The notes under the pieces were generated by a model. It made no database searches. It saw only the letters and a program-made list of their open reading frames with translations, and was not told where the DNA came from. From assembly GCA_028693955.1 (NCBI GenBank), contig JAQUUH010000006.1:1-47937 (forward strand): a stretch of DNA of 47,937 nucleotides, in the 5' to 3' direction. Origin of the DNA: Bacilli bacterium (lineage in GTDB: Bacteria; Bacillota_I; Bacilli_A; RFN20; UBA1709). Positions 1-7,789 of the stretch are shown in pieces. Numbering within the stretch: position 1 is the first letter of the stretch; each line of letters begins with the position of its first letter. The position numbers and the translations under genes were made by a program.

Positions 1-302
<302 letters not shown>

Positions 303-307
303 TTACA

Positions 308-336
308 ATTCTAACAAATATATAGTCTTATTTCAA
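308..336 (-). promoter_or_regulatory. Predicted guaB promoter
   Basis: Reading the minus strand, TTGAAA (331-336) and TAGAAT (308-313) are separated by exactly 17 nt. Transcription would start near 301, giving a leader of about 20 nt before the guaB ATG. No purine riboswitch fits in so short a leader. Confidence 0.55.
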
Positions 337-364
337 TATCATTAGTGTAAAAATTATAATATGC

Positions 365-378
365 TTTGCATAAGCAAA
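365..378. promoter_or_regulatory. Palindrome TTTGC-ATAA-GCAAA over the -35 box, possible operator
   Basis: A 5-bp perfect inverted repeat with a 4-nt centre overlaps the -35 element of the operon starting at 418. Such a position would suit a repressor, but short palindromes arise by chance in AT-rich DNA and no regulator is identified. Confidence 0.25.
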
Positions 379-394
379 AATTATTATTTATAAT
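366..394 (+). promoter_or_regulatory. Predicted promoter of the desulfurase-redox operon
   Basis: TTGCAT (366-371), a 17-nt spacer and a perfect TATAAT (389-394) precede the ATG at 418, giving a predicted leader of about 17 nt. The -35 box lies inside the small palindrome TTTGCATAAGCAAA (365-378), which could be an operator. Confidence 0.6.
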
Positions 395-417
395 ATAGTA
401 GATTTAGAGGTGATAAT

Positions 418-1533
418 ATGATTTATCTAGACTATAGTGCAACTACACCTGTTAATATTAAAGTTCTTAAATATTTTGAAGATGTTTCCCTTAGATATAT
501 AGGAAATGCAAATTCAATTCATTCTCTAGGGAAAAACTCTTTTAAAGCTATTAATAGTTGTAGTAAAAAAATATCATCACTTTTAAAGTTAAAAGATCAA
601 GAAATAATTTATACAAGTGGAGCAACAGAGTCTAATAATCTAGCAATCAAAGGAATAGCTTTTAAATATGCAAATCAATCTAAACAAATAATTACTACTT
701 ATTATGAGCATTCTTCAATAATTGCCTCAATAAATTACATGAGAACCCTTGGATTTAAAGTTCAAATAGTTAATAGTAACAATAAAGGTATTGTTGATTT
801 AGAACATCTTAAAAAATTAATCAATGATGATACTGTACTCGTTTCAATTGGTTCAGTAAATAGTGAAATTGGAATACGTCAACCAATAAATGAAATAAAC
901 AAAATTGTAAAGCAACATAAAAACTGTATTTTTCATTGTGATATGACACAAAGTATAGGAAAAGAAAGAATTGATTTATCACAAATTGATTTAATTTCCT
1001 TTTCTGCCCATAAATTTTATGGAATCAAAGGAGTTGGAGCTTTAATTAAGAAAAATAATTTACAATTAGACCCACAAATTCATGGTGGAAAAAGCACAAC
1101 AATATATAGAAGTGGAACTCCTGCAACACCATTAATTCTTTCAATGGGAAAAGCCTTAGAATTAATGTATGTAAACTTTGATAAAAAATATAATCATGTA
1201 GCAATGATAAATAAATATTTACGGGGAGAACTTGAAAAGATTAAGGAAATTAAAATAAATAGTACTATAGAATGTTTACCTCATATATTAAATATTAGTA
1301 TCCCTTCTTTTTCCAGTAAAAAGATGGTGAAAGAATTGGCTAAAAATGATATATATATATCTAATCACACAGCATGTTCAAGCGATGAATCAAAATCTCT
1401 TGCAATTTATGCTTTAACTAATGATTTAAAATTAGCAAGAACGAGTATTAGAATAAGTTTATCTTATCTTACTACTAAAAAGGAAATTAATATGCTCGTT
1501 GAGCAAATAAAAAGGATGTTAAAGAATGTTTAA
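418..1533 (+). CDS. Cysteine desulfurase-like aminotransferase class V (NifS/IscS paralogue)
   Basis: A PLP-dependent class V aminotransferase fold protein of 371 residues, the usual size for NifS/IscS enzymes, which take sulfur from cysteine as a protein persulfide. Visible motifs: TSGATESNN (~66-74), the PLP-stacking EH (~97-98), HCD (~173-175), the PLP lysine in SAHKFYG (K199) and the persulfide cysteine in HTACSSDESK (C320). It differs from the second desulfurase in this window (43689-44819): VNSEIG replaces VNNEIG, and GGKSTTIYRSGT replaces the common GGGQExGxRSGT. SD AGAGGTGAT precedes the ATG. The 3' end overlaps a thioredoxin-like gene by 8 nt and a DsbD-like gene follows, so sulfur or thiol chemistry is likely; the acceptor is unknown. 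No iscU or sufU is adjacent. Confidence 0.85.
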   Translation: MIYLDYSATTPVNIKVLKYFEDVSLRYIGNANSIHSLGKNSFKAINSCSKKISSLLKLKDQEIIYTSGATESNNLAIKGIAFKYANQSKQIITTYYEHSSIIASINYMRTLGFKVQIVNSNNKGIVDLEHLKKLINDDTVLVSIGSVNSEIGIRQPINEINKIVKQHKNCIFHCDMTQSIGKERIDLSQIDLISFSAHKFYGIKGVGALIKKNNLQLDPQIHGGKSTTIYRSGTPATPLILSMGKALELMYVNFDKKYNHVAMINKYLRGELEKIKEIKINSTIECLPHILNISIPSFSSKKMVKELAKNDIYISNHTACSSDESKSLAIYALTNDLKLARTSIRISLSYLTTKKEINMLVEQIKRMLKNV

Positions 1534-1798
1534 AATTATTATTATAAGCGCCTTATGGTGTCCAAGTTGTTTGATTATGAGTGAGAAATACGATAGATTA
1601 AAATCTGAATTTAGCAATTTTGAATATATTAATTTTGATTTTGATTTTGATAAAGACAAAACAGCAAAATATAATATTGGTAAAATTTTACCAATATTAA
1701 TTATTGAAAAAAATAATGAAGAAATTTTAAGAATTATTGGTGAAAAGTCATACAAAGAATTAAAAAAACAAATCGAGGAGTTAATAAATGATAAGTAA
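1526..1798 (+). CDS. Small cytosolic thioredoxin-like protein (WCPSC)
   Basis: A 90-residue protein with a thioredoxin-like layout: a beta-strand (FKIIIISAL), then WCPSC (Cys12, Cys15), a helix, a central strand and a Leu-Pro (GKILPILII) that would be the cis-proline. It has no signal peptide or membrane segment, so it is expected in the cytosol. It overlaps the desulfurase by 8 nt and the DsbD-like gene by 11 nt, indicating translational coupling. Inferred role: dithiol exchange between a cytosolic reductant and either the desulfurase persulfide or the membrane DsbD-like protein. Length is slightly short for a classical thioredoxin (~105), and sequence identity to known families is low, so substrate is unknown. 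Confidence 0.75.
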   Translation: MFKIIIISALWCPSCLIMSEKYDRLKSEFSNFEYINFDFDFDKDKTAKYNIGKILPILIIEKNNEEILRIIGEKSYKELKKQIEELINDK

Positions 1799-3008
1799 AT
1801 TTTTGAAGTCTATATTTTTAGGTCTTTCATTATTATTTACTTCAATAAACCCCATAAGTATTAAAAGTCTTGATACAAATGTGGCCAATGAAGTTAATAT
1901 TTATTTTTTTCATGTTGAAAATTGTAGTAGTTGTGCAAAAATTGAAAATCTTTTGGATGATATTAAAAAAGAATACGAAAATGTTAATATCATTAAATAC
2001 ATGATTAATGATGATAACCCCGAAAGTGCTGAATTATTAAATAAAATAGCTGAAGCATTTGATGAAGATCAAGTTGCAACTCCTTTTGTAACTTTAGGTG
2101 GTAAACATTATGTCGGTTATAATGTCTATGTGAGCGCTCAAATAACAAAGTATGTTGAGAAATATACAAATAATGATTTTATTGATGTGACCTCAAAAAT
2201 AATAAATAATCAGCCAATTAGTAATAGTGATTTTGATTTATCAAGTGATGATGAGTTTTATTTACCAATAATTGGAAATATTAATATCAAAAACACTTCT
2301 TTAATACTAATATCTGTTGTTCTTGGACTTGTTGATGGATTTAATCCTTGTGCAATGTGGGTTTTAATATTTTTAATAACCTTACTTTTACCAACAAAAG
2401 ATAAAAAAAGAATTTGGATAATTGGGGGAATATTTTTACTAACATCAGCCATTTTTTATTTCATAATAATGATGGCATGGATAGAAACAATTTCTTTAAT
2501 CAGTGCAAAAACCATTTTCCAAATAATAATTGGTGCTTTTGCGATGGGAGCAGGTATATACAATTTATATAACTTTTTTAAGAATTTAAAAAATAAAGAT
2601 GTTGGATGTGAAGTAACAAATGAAAATCAACGCATGAAACTTATGCAAAGAATTCAAAGACTGACATCTCAAAAAAGTTTGCTAATTGCTGTAGGTGGAG
2701 TCATTGTTTTGGCAATTGTTGTAAATTTTATTGAACTTGCATGCTCTACAGGCTTACCAGTATTATTTTCTCAAATATTACTTATTAACAACATTTCTGG
2801 TATACAAGCAATAGGTTATGTACTAGTTTATATATTATTTTTCCTAATTGATGATCTTTTTGTTTTTATTACAGTTATTACAACTTTAAAACTTAAAGGT
2901 ATTTCAAATAAAATTGGCAAATATTCTAGTCTAATTGGTGGAATAATTATGCTTTTAATAGGCATTTTAATGATTTTCTTTCCAAATATTATAATGTTGA
3001 ATTTTTAA
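1788..3008 (+). CDS. Thioredoxin domain fused to DsbD/CcdA-like transmembrane electron carrier
   Basis: This 406-residue membrane protein starts with a signal/anchor helix (~1-25). A thioredoxin-like domain follows (~35-130) with ENCSSC (Cys46, Cys49) and TPF as the cis-proline. About six membrane helices then run from ~170 to the C-terminus. The membrane part carries GFNPCAMW (Cys188) and ELACSTGLP (Cys319), the pair of intramembrane redox cysteines expected in the DsbD/CcdA family, which moves electrons from cytosolic thioredoxin across the membrane. The outer thioredoxin domain precedes the membrane part. SD GAGGAG lies 7 nt before the ATG. With the 90-residue thioredoxin upstream, the operon encodes both sides of a transmembrane thiol relay. 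The final substrate is not visible; no cytochrome c maturation genes are nearby. Confidence 0.85.
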   Translation: MISKFLKSIFLGLSLLFTSINPISIKSLDTNVANEVNIYFFHVENCSSCAKIENLLDDIKKEYENVNIIKYMINDDNPESAELLNKIAEAFDEDQVATPFVTLGGKHYVGYNVYVSAQITKYVEKYTNNDFIDVTSKIINNQPISNSDFDLSSDDEFYLPIIGNINIKNTSLILISVVLGLVDGFNPCAMWVLIFLITLLLPTKDKKRIWIIGGIFLLTSAIFYFIIMMAWIETISLISAKTIFQIIIGAFAMGAGIYNLYNFFKNLKNKDVGCEVTNENQRMKLMQRIQRLTSQKSLLIAVGGVIVLAIVVNFIELACSTGLPVLFSQILLINNISGIQAIGYVLVYILFFLIDDLFVFITVITTLKLKGISNKIGKYSSLIGGIIMLLIGILMIFFPNIIMLNF

Positions 3009-3012
3009 AATA

Positions 3013-3038
3013 AAAGAATAGTTGCAAAACTATTCTTT
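3013..3038. terminator. Bidirectional intrinsic terminator
   Basis: A perfect 11-bp stem AAAGAATAGTT/AACTATTCTTT with a GCAA loop lies between the converging DsbD-like and MazG-like genes. It ends A-rich on one side and T-rich on the other, so it can serve both strands. Confidence 0.75.
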
Positions 3039-3354
3039 ATAATTTATTATATTTTTTTGAAGTATCCTTTGATTTATCTAAAGGATATTTTTCTTCGTTT
3101 TTAAGCATTTTTTTACTTATAATATCACTAACATTTAATTCTAATTCATCGCACATTTGCAAACAATATATTAACACATCAGCTAATTCATCTTTTACAT
3201 TATCAATATCATAATTATTGTCATCCCACTGAAAACATTCAAGTAATTCTCCGGCTTCAATTACTATAGATTTTGCTAAGTTAGCTGGAGTATGAAACTG
3301 CTTCCAATTTCTTTCATCTCTAAATTTCACAATTTTTTTAATAATATCTTCCAT
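3037..3354 (-). CDS. MazG-like nucleotide pyrophosphohydrolase
   Basis: A 105-residue all-alpha NTP pyrophosphohydrolase of the MazG/RS21-C6 (iMazG-like) type. Visible signatures are FRDERNWKQFHTP near the N-terminus, then EAGELLECFQW and KDELADVLIYCLQMCDEL. The latter two supply the metal-binding ExxE and ExxD residues that hold Mg for cleavage of (d)NTPs to (d)NMP plus PPi. The family commonly removes non-canonical nucleotides such as modified dCTP. Its SD is GGAGG in the sequence just upstream. It is the last gene of the PHP-DUF1648-HAD-MazG group, 13 nt after the HAD gene, which fits a nucleotide house-cleaning role shared with that phosphatase. Substrate is inferred. Confidence 0.85.
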   Translation of the reverse strand: MEDIIKKIVKFRDERNWKQFHTPANLAKSIVIEAGELLECFQWDDNNYDIDNVKDELADVLIYCLQMCDELELNVSDIISKKMLKNEEKYPLDKSKDTSKKYNKL

Positions 3355-3367
3355 TAATAAATCCTCC

Positions 3368-4066
3368 CTATAAAATGCTTTTTATATCTTCCAAACTAGT
3401 AATAATATAATTAATATTTAAATCATAATTTATGGTGCTTTTTTTATTGTTGTACCAAATACAATCTATTTTCATATTATTAGCCCCTTGAATATCGCTT
3501 CCCAAAGAATCACCTATTATTATTAAATCCTCTTTTTTAAAAGAACTTAAATTATATTTTTTAAAAACAAAATTAAAATACTCAACTCTAGGTTTATTAA
3601 AACCTGCTTCTTCAGAATAAACAACGCCATCAATATATTTATCTATTCCTGATATTTTTAATCTTTTATTTTGAACACTTATAACACCATTTGTCACAAT
3701 TATTATTTCATATTTTTTTTGGAGATATTCTAAAATTTCTAAACAATTATCTTCATAAAAAATAATTTCGCTTAAATAATTTAAAAATTTAGAATTTAAA
3801 ACTTCATAGTCAATATTTGTTTTGATATTTTCAAAAGTTTTTTTAAATCTTTCTATAACTAACTTTTCCTTACTAATAAAACCTTTTTCAAAATTTAACC
3901 AATATTCTTCGTTTATTTTTTTATATTTTTTGTACAATTTGGCATCATAAACAATATTATAATCTCGAACTATTTTTTTAAAAGCTTCAATTTCAGCTTT
4001 ATCAAAATTTAATAAAGTATTATCCAAATCTATTAATACTATTTTATACATTTTTCTTTTTATCAT
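3368..4066 (-). CDS. HAD-superfamily phosphatase, YjjG/YfnB-like
   Basis: A 232-residue haloacid dehalogenase-type hydrolase. Motif I is VLIDLDNTLLNF with the nucleophile Asp, motif II is IIIVTNG, the lysine of motif III lies in GFNKPRVEYF, and motif IV is IIIGDSLGSDIQGA. A helical cap separates motifs I and II, as in subfamily I enzymes. Overall pattern and length match the YjjG/YfnB group, which dephosphorylates (non-canonical) pyrimidine nucleoside monophosphates. The start at 4066 overlaps the upstream DUF1648 gene by 23 nt; an alternative ATG at 4051 (MYKIVLIDLD) gives a more typical N-terminus, and neither has a strong SD. Stop is TAG. Placement beside a MazG-like enzyme supports nucleotide salvage or cleanup, but the substrate is inferred. 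Confidence 0.85.
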   Translation of the reverse strand: MIKRKMYKIVLIDLDNTLLNFDKAEIEAFKKIVRDYNIVYDAKLYKKYKKINEEYWLNFEKGFISKEKLVIERFKKTFENIKTNIDYEVLNSKFLNYLSEIIFYEDNCLEILEYLQKKYEIIIVTNGVISVQNKRLKISGIDKYIDGVVYSEEAGFNKPRVEYFNFVFKKYNLSSFKKEDLIIIGDSLGSDIQGANNMKIDCIWYNNKKSTINYDLNINYIITSLEDIKSIL

Positions 4067-4274
4067 ATTTCATTCTTACCAATTCATATAAAATGAAAGG
4101 AATTACTCCTAAAAGTGGACCAAATTTATTAGGAATTGACCAATTTACTTCTCCACTTGCATTCCACTGCATCGGAATTTGTTCAGGTAAATAGGGAGTA
4201 ACAAAAAACATTATCAAAACTGGTATTATTAAAATACATAAATCTAAAACTATCCTTTTTACTTTTGAATTCAT
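4044..4274 (-). CDS. Small DUF1648 membrane protein
   Basis: A 76-residue protein with two hydrophobic segments (~8-28 and ~51-66) and the DUF1648 hallmark LPEQIPMQWNASGEVNW, a motif also found in SdpI-like immunity proteins and many small Bacillota membrane proteins. Here only that domain is present, without the extra helices of full SdpI. The SD AAAGGA overlaps the end of the upstream PHP gene, and the 3' end overlaps the HAD gene, so it belongs to the same transcript. Function is not established for this family; domain assignment is firm. Confidence 0.8.
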   Translation of the reverse strand: MNSKVKRIVLDLCILIIPVLIMFFVTPYLPEQIPMQWNASGEVNWSIPNKFGPLLGVIPFILYELVRMKYDKKKNV

Positions 4275-4279
4275 TCATA

Positions 4280-5110
4280 TCATTCCTTTCTTATATCATA
4301 ATCTTCAATAATATTAAGCCCCAGTTCCCTAGCAAATTTTTCAATTACTTTTGTAATTTCATCATTAAAATTTTGATAATCATGCGCATCTCTTCCAATA
4401 ACTATTTTAGCGTTAGGATATTGCTTAACAATTTTCCAAAACTCACTTCGCGGATAATAAAATTCGTTAAATTTATTTTTTCCAAGATGAACTGCTCCAC
4501 AGTTCAATTCTATAAAAACATCATTTTTTATTGTAGACTCAACAATTCTTCTTGTTATTTGCTCACATTTTTCATCCCATTTATGAAGTATGTCATCTTT
4601 TGATATATAATTAAACATAAAAATATCTGGATGAGCTAAAAAAGAAAATAATTTTGTATCTAAAGCTTCTTCAATTGTATTTGCGAATCCATCAATATTA
4701 TCAAACCTAGTGGTTGTTTCATAAACATTCATTATTTTATTATTATATTGATAAAAATGTGGACCAAGAATTAAATAGTCAACTTTATTTTTAAGCCATT
4801 TATAGTAATCAATATGATTACTTAAATATTCTATTTCAAGACCTTTATAAATCTTTATTTTGTCAGCATACTTTAATTTACATTCATCAATCTGCTTAAA
4901 ATAGATGTTTTCCATTTGTTCAAGTCGCATATGTCTTTGCAACCACAAATAATGATATGTATTTTTGTCCATAAATGATTCTGGTATAGTACCATGATCA
5001 CTCATGCCAATTATTCTAAAACCTTTTGCAATTGCCGATTTAACATAATCTTCAGTTTCACCAACAGCGTGATTACATAACTTAGTATGGGTATGAAAAT
5101 TTATATGCAC
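4280..5110 (-). CDS. PHP-domain phosphoesterase, histidinol-phosphatase (HisK/HisJ)-like
   Basis: A PHP-fold metal phosphoesterase of about 276 residues. Visible metal-binding motifs are NFHTHTKLCNHA at the N-terminus, MSDHG, GLEIEYL, LGPHFY, LAHPDIF and IGRDAHD at the C-terminus, matching the HisJ/HisK layout. These enzymes hydrolyse histidinol phosphate or other small phosphate esters; no histidine biosynthesis genes are near, so the substrate may differ. I chose the GTG at 5110 because a good SD (AGAGGTG, 5117-5123) lies 6 nt upstream and an extended -10 overlaps the ORF-track ATG at 5134, putting that ATG before the likely transcription start. The gene ends in TGA, evidence for the standard code. 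It leads the PHP-DUF1648-HAD-MazG operon. Confidence 0.82.
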   Translation of the reverse strand: MHINFHTHTKLCNHAVGETEDYVKSAIAKGFRIIGMSDHGTIPESFMDKNTYHYLWLQRHMRLEQMENIYFKQIDECKLKYADKIKIYKGLEIEYLSNHIDYYKWLKNKVDYLILGPHFYQYNNKIMNVYETTTRFDNIDGFANTIEEALDTKLFSFLAHPDIFMFNYISKDDILHKWDEKCEQITRRIVESTIKNDVFIELNCGAVHLGKNKFNEFYYPRSEFWKIVKQYPNAKIVIGRDAHDYQNFNDEITKVIEKFARELGLNIIEDYDIRKE

Positions 5111-5132
5111 ATGATTCACCTCTAATGCTCTC

Positions 5133-5141
5133 ATTTTAACA
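5133..5141 (-). promoter_or_regulatory. Predicted extended -10 promoter of the PHP operon
   Basis: TGTTAAAAT (minus strand) fits an extended -10 element. The -35 region (TTTTAA at 17 nt) is poor. A start near 5126 would leave about 16 nt before the GTG at 5110. Confidence 0.35.
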
Positions 5142-5163
5142 TCATGGAAAGGTATTTAAAAGA

Positions 5164-5195
5164 AAATAAATTATAGTATGAACTATAATTTATTT
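5164..5195 (-). terminator. Intrinsic terminator of glnA
   Basis: A perfect 14-bp stem AAATAAATTATAGT/ACTATAATTTATTT with a 4-nt loop overlaps the glnA stop codon. On the minus strand it is followed by a T-rich run (TTTTCTTTT). Confidence 0.65.
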
Positions 5196-6523
5196 AAATA
5201 ATAATCTATTTCCCATTTTGTTACTTGAGTTCTATATTTTTCCCATTCACACATTTTTGCTTCTATAAATTTATTATATGTATGATTACCTAAGCATTCT
5301 ACAAGCAAATCATCTTTTTTCAAAAATTCTATTGCTTCTTTTAGATTTTCTGGTAAACTTCCAATTTTTAATGAGTTTAATTCTTCTTGAGTTGCATTAA
5401 ACAAATTCTTACTAACATTTTCTATTGGAATTTCACAGTTTTCTATTCCATCTAATCCAGCAGATAATATCGCTGCTGTTGCTAGATAAGGATTAGTACT
5501 AGAATCCACACTTCTAATCTCAGTTCTAGTCGAAGAGCCTCTAACAGAAGGAATTCTAATCATAGTAGAACGATTTGAATCTGCCCAAGCAATATAGCAA
5601 GGTGCCTCGTAGCCTGAAACTAAACGTTTATAACTGTTTACTGTTGGATTAGTTACAGCACATAATCCATGTGAATGATTTAAAATACCACTAATCCATT
5701 TTCTACATATTTTACTAAGACCATTTGCATCTTGTGGATCATCAAAGGCATTATTACCATTAATATCTTGTAATGAACAATTAGTGTGCATTCCATTACC
5801 CGCAAAACCCTCTACTGGCTTTGGCATAAAAGTAGCATATAATCCATATTTACGAGCAATATTTTTTACCACTATTTTAAATGTTTGAATATTATCACAA
5901 GCTGATAATGCATCAGCATATGTGAAATTAATTTCATTTTGACCAGGTCCAACCTCGTGATGAGAAACTTCCATTTTAAACCCCATATTTTCTAAAGAAA
6001 TTACAATATCTCTTCGACACTCTTCTGCTCTATCTATTGGTGCCATATCAAAATATCCACCATGATCAGAAAACTCTAATTTAGCACTTCCATTATCTTT
6101 GGTTTTTAACAAATAAAACTCAGCTTCAAATCCTACATTAAATTTTGAAAAACCAAATTTTTCCATTTTCTGTAAATTTCTTTTTAAAATATATCGAGGA
6201 TCACCTTCAAATGGATTACCATTAGGTTTATAAACATCACAAATCAATCTTGCAACCTTAGGACCTGTCTTATTTTCCCAATCAAGAATCAAAAAAGTTG
6301 AAAAATCGGGATGTAAATACATATCTGCTTCATTAATACGAATAAAGCCCTCAATTGAAGAACCATCAAACATTATTTTGTTATCTAAGGCCTTCTCCAA
6401 TTGTGATGAAGGAATTTCCACACTTTTGACCATCCCTAACATATCACTAAATTGTAAGCAAATATATCTAATATCTTCTTTATTAACTATTTCTAATATG
6501 TCTTTTTTTGTATATTTTTCCAT
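5183..6523 (-). CDS. glnA: Glutamine synthetase type I-alpha
   Basis: This 446-residue enzyme makes glutamine from glutamate, ammonia and ATP in the cytosol, as a dodecamer. Visible motifs: IMFDGSSIEGF (~50-60), GFEAEFYLL (metal-binding Glu), SHHEVGPGQNEI, NGMHTNCSL, NPTVNSYKRLVSGYEAP and RSTMIRIP. The arginine in EGFIRINEADMY corresponds to the feedback-sensing Arg of Bacillus GS. Length and absence of the extra C-terminal segment fit type I-alpha, which is controlled by feedback and GlnR-type partners rather than adenylylation. SD AAGGAG precedes the ATG. It is transcribed alone with a terminator at its stop; no glnR gene is adjacent. Confidence 0.97.
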   Translation of the reverse strand: MEKYTKKDILEIVNKEDIRYICLQFSDMLGMVKSVEIPSSQLEKALDNKIMFDGSSIEGFIRINEADMYLHPDFSTFLILDWENKTGPKVARLICDVYKPNGNPFEGDPRYILKRNLQKMEKFGFSKFNVGFEAEFYLLKTKDNGSAKLEFSDHGGYFDMAPIDRAEECRRDIVISLENMGFKMEVSHHEVGPGQNEINFTYADALSACDNIQTFKIVVKNIARKYGLYATFMPKPVEGFAGNGMHTNCSLQDINGNNAFDDPQDANGLSKICRKWISGILNHSHGLCAVTNPTVNSYKRLVSGYEAPCYIAWADSNRSTMIRIPSVRGSSTRTEIRSVDSSTNPYLATAAILSAGLDGIENCEIPIENVSKNLFNATQEELNSLKIGSLPENLKEAIEFLKKDDLLVECLGNHTYNKFIEAKMCEWEKYRTQVTKWEIDYYLNKL

Positions 6524-6604
6524 TCCTTCACTCTCCTTATAAAAAAATAATATAGTATAAATATATTACTAATAGACTGTTTTATGCAAGGATTTTTTAA
6601 TAAA

Positions 6605-6627
6605 AAAAAGATGCAAAGCATCTTTTT
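6605..6627 (-). terminator. Intrinsic terminator of the M42 peptidase gene
   Basis: The stem AAAAAGATGC/GCATCTTTTT with a 3-nt loop lies just after the aminopeptidase stop codon. On the minus strand it is followed by TTTTTTTT-type sequence. Confidence 0.75.
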
Positions 6628-6632
6628 AAAAT

Positions 6633-7712
6633 TTATCTTTTACTTTCTTGAAGTTTTTGATACATTTTTTTATCGCATCTCATACAAAATTCTGTTAGAA
6701 GATCTATTGCTGCCAAATAATCCGTTTCATGAACTATTCCATAGTGAGAATGAATATATCTTGCAGGTATTGATAATGTACAATTAACCACTCCTTCTCC
6801 AAATATATGCATAGCGCCAGAATCTGTTCCACCAGCCGCCAACATATCAAATGTATAAGGTATATTCTTCTCTTTACAAATATCAATTAATGTATTAATT
6901 AATGCCTTATGCCCAATAACACTACCATCTGCAAATGAAATTGAAACACCCTTACCCAACTTTGCTTCTGTACTCATTCCAGGAACATCTCCTGCAATTG
7001 TTACATCAAGAGCAAAAGCAATATCAGGTTTTACAGCGTAAACAGCAGTTCTTGCGCCTCTAAGACCAACTTCTTCTTGAACCGTTCCAACAGCATAAAC
7101 AGCATTAGGATGATTTTTGCCTTTTAAATTATGTAATACCTCAATTCCAACAGCAGCCCCTAGACGATCATCAAATGCTTTAGCAGCCCAATATTTTGGA
7201 TCTGCTAGTTGCATGAATTCTGCTACAGGAGTAACAGGATCTCCAGGACGAATTCCTAATTTTTCAACTTCATCTTTACTTGAAATACCAATATCAACAT
7301 AAATCTGCTTTAAGTCCATTACTTTATTTCTTTGATCTGGTTGTAAAACATGAGGGGCAGTTGACCCTACAATTCCCATGAATTTTTTGCCTTCACTAGT
7401 ACAAACTTCCAATCTTTGACTTAATAATACATGTGGCCACCATCCACCAATTGGATGTAATCTTAGATATCCTTCAGATTCTATTTTACTTACTAAAAAT
7501 CCAACTTCATCAATATGACCTGCTATCATAATTTTTAAATCATCACTACCGTTTTGTTTAGCAATTATTGATCCAAGATTATCATAACTTAATTCATCAT
7601 AATAGCCTTCAACATATTTTTTAAAAACACGACTAGCATTTTTCTCATGACCAGAAATACCATCTACTTCAGTAAATTCTTTTATAAATTTTATTCTTTC
7701 TTTATTCTCCAT
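6633..7712 (-). CDS. M42-family metalloaminopeptidase
   Basis: A 359-residue zinc/cobalt aminopeptidase of the M42 family (glutamyl aminopeptidase / FrvX / YsdC group), which forms cytosolic dodecameric tetrahedra that trim peptides from the N-terminus. Motifs: MIAGHIDEVGF (first metal His and Asp), AAKAFDDRLGAAV (bridging Asp), GTVQEEVGLRGA (catalytic and metal Glu pair), FALDVT and IPARYIHSHYGIVH (C-terminal metal His). The length is normal and the start ATG has SD AAGGGAGCG. It is monocistronic, with its own promoter and terminator. A cre-like box lies just upstream of the promoter, so its expression may respond to carbon status. Individual specificity (Glu, Lys or Leu) cannot be read from sequence. 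Confidence 0.92.
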   Translation of the reverse strand: MENKERIKFIKEFTEVDGISGHEKNASRVFKKYVEGYYDELSYDNLGSIIAKQNGSDDLKIMIAGHIDEVGFLVSKIESEGYLRLHPIGGWWPHVLLSQRLEVCTSEGKKFMGIVGSTAPHVLQPDQRNKVMDLKQIYVDIGISSKDEVEKLGIRPGDPVTPVAEFMQLADPKYWAAKAFDDRLGAAVGIEVLHNLKGKNHPNAVYAVGTVQEEVGLRGARTAVYAVKPDIAFALDVTIAGDVPGMSTEAKLGKGVSISFADGSVIGHKALINTLIDICKEKNIPYTFDMLAAGGTDSGAMHIFGEGVVNCTLSIPARYIHSHYGIVHETDYLAAIDLLTEFCMRCDKKMYQKLQESKR

Positions 7713-7737
7713 AATTATCGCTCCCTTACAAAGATAT

Positions 7738-7766
7738 ATTATATATATATCTTGTATTAATTACAA
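7738..7766 (-). promoter_or_regulatory. Predicted promoter of the M42 peptidase gene
   Basis: TTGTAA (7761-7766) and TATAAT (7738-7743) on the minus strand are 17 nt apart. The predicted leader is about 19 nt. Confidence 0.55.
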
Positions 7767-7768
7767 TT

Positions 7769-7784
7769 GACAAAGCGCTTACAT
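7769..7784 (-). promoter_or_regulatory. cre-like catabolite-response element
   Basis: On the minus strand ATGTAAGCGCTTTGTC contains the palindromic core AAGCGCTT and the left arm TGTAAGCG of Bacillus CcpA sites; the right arm is imperfect. It sits immediately upstream of the predicted -35 box of the M42 gene and downstream of malQ. Whether the organism has CcpA is not visible here. Confidence 0.45.
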
Positions 7785-7789
7785 CTTTT

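Noticed and set aside
1519-1755. Minus-strand 78-residue ORF over the thioredoxin-like gene
   Set aside because: Antisense shadow of a well-supported thioredoxin gene with overlapping operon structure; no SD or motif.
4265-4603. 112-residue plus-strand ORF, hydrophobic
   Set aside because: It lies opposite the PHP and DUF1648 genes, has AT-rich antisense composition and no family motif.
6524-6600. glnA promoter
   Set aside because: TTGCAT and several TATA-like boxes occur, but none has a good spacing together, so a specific promoter could not be chosen.
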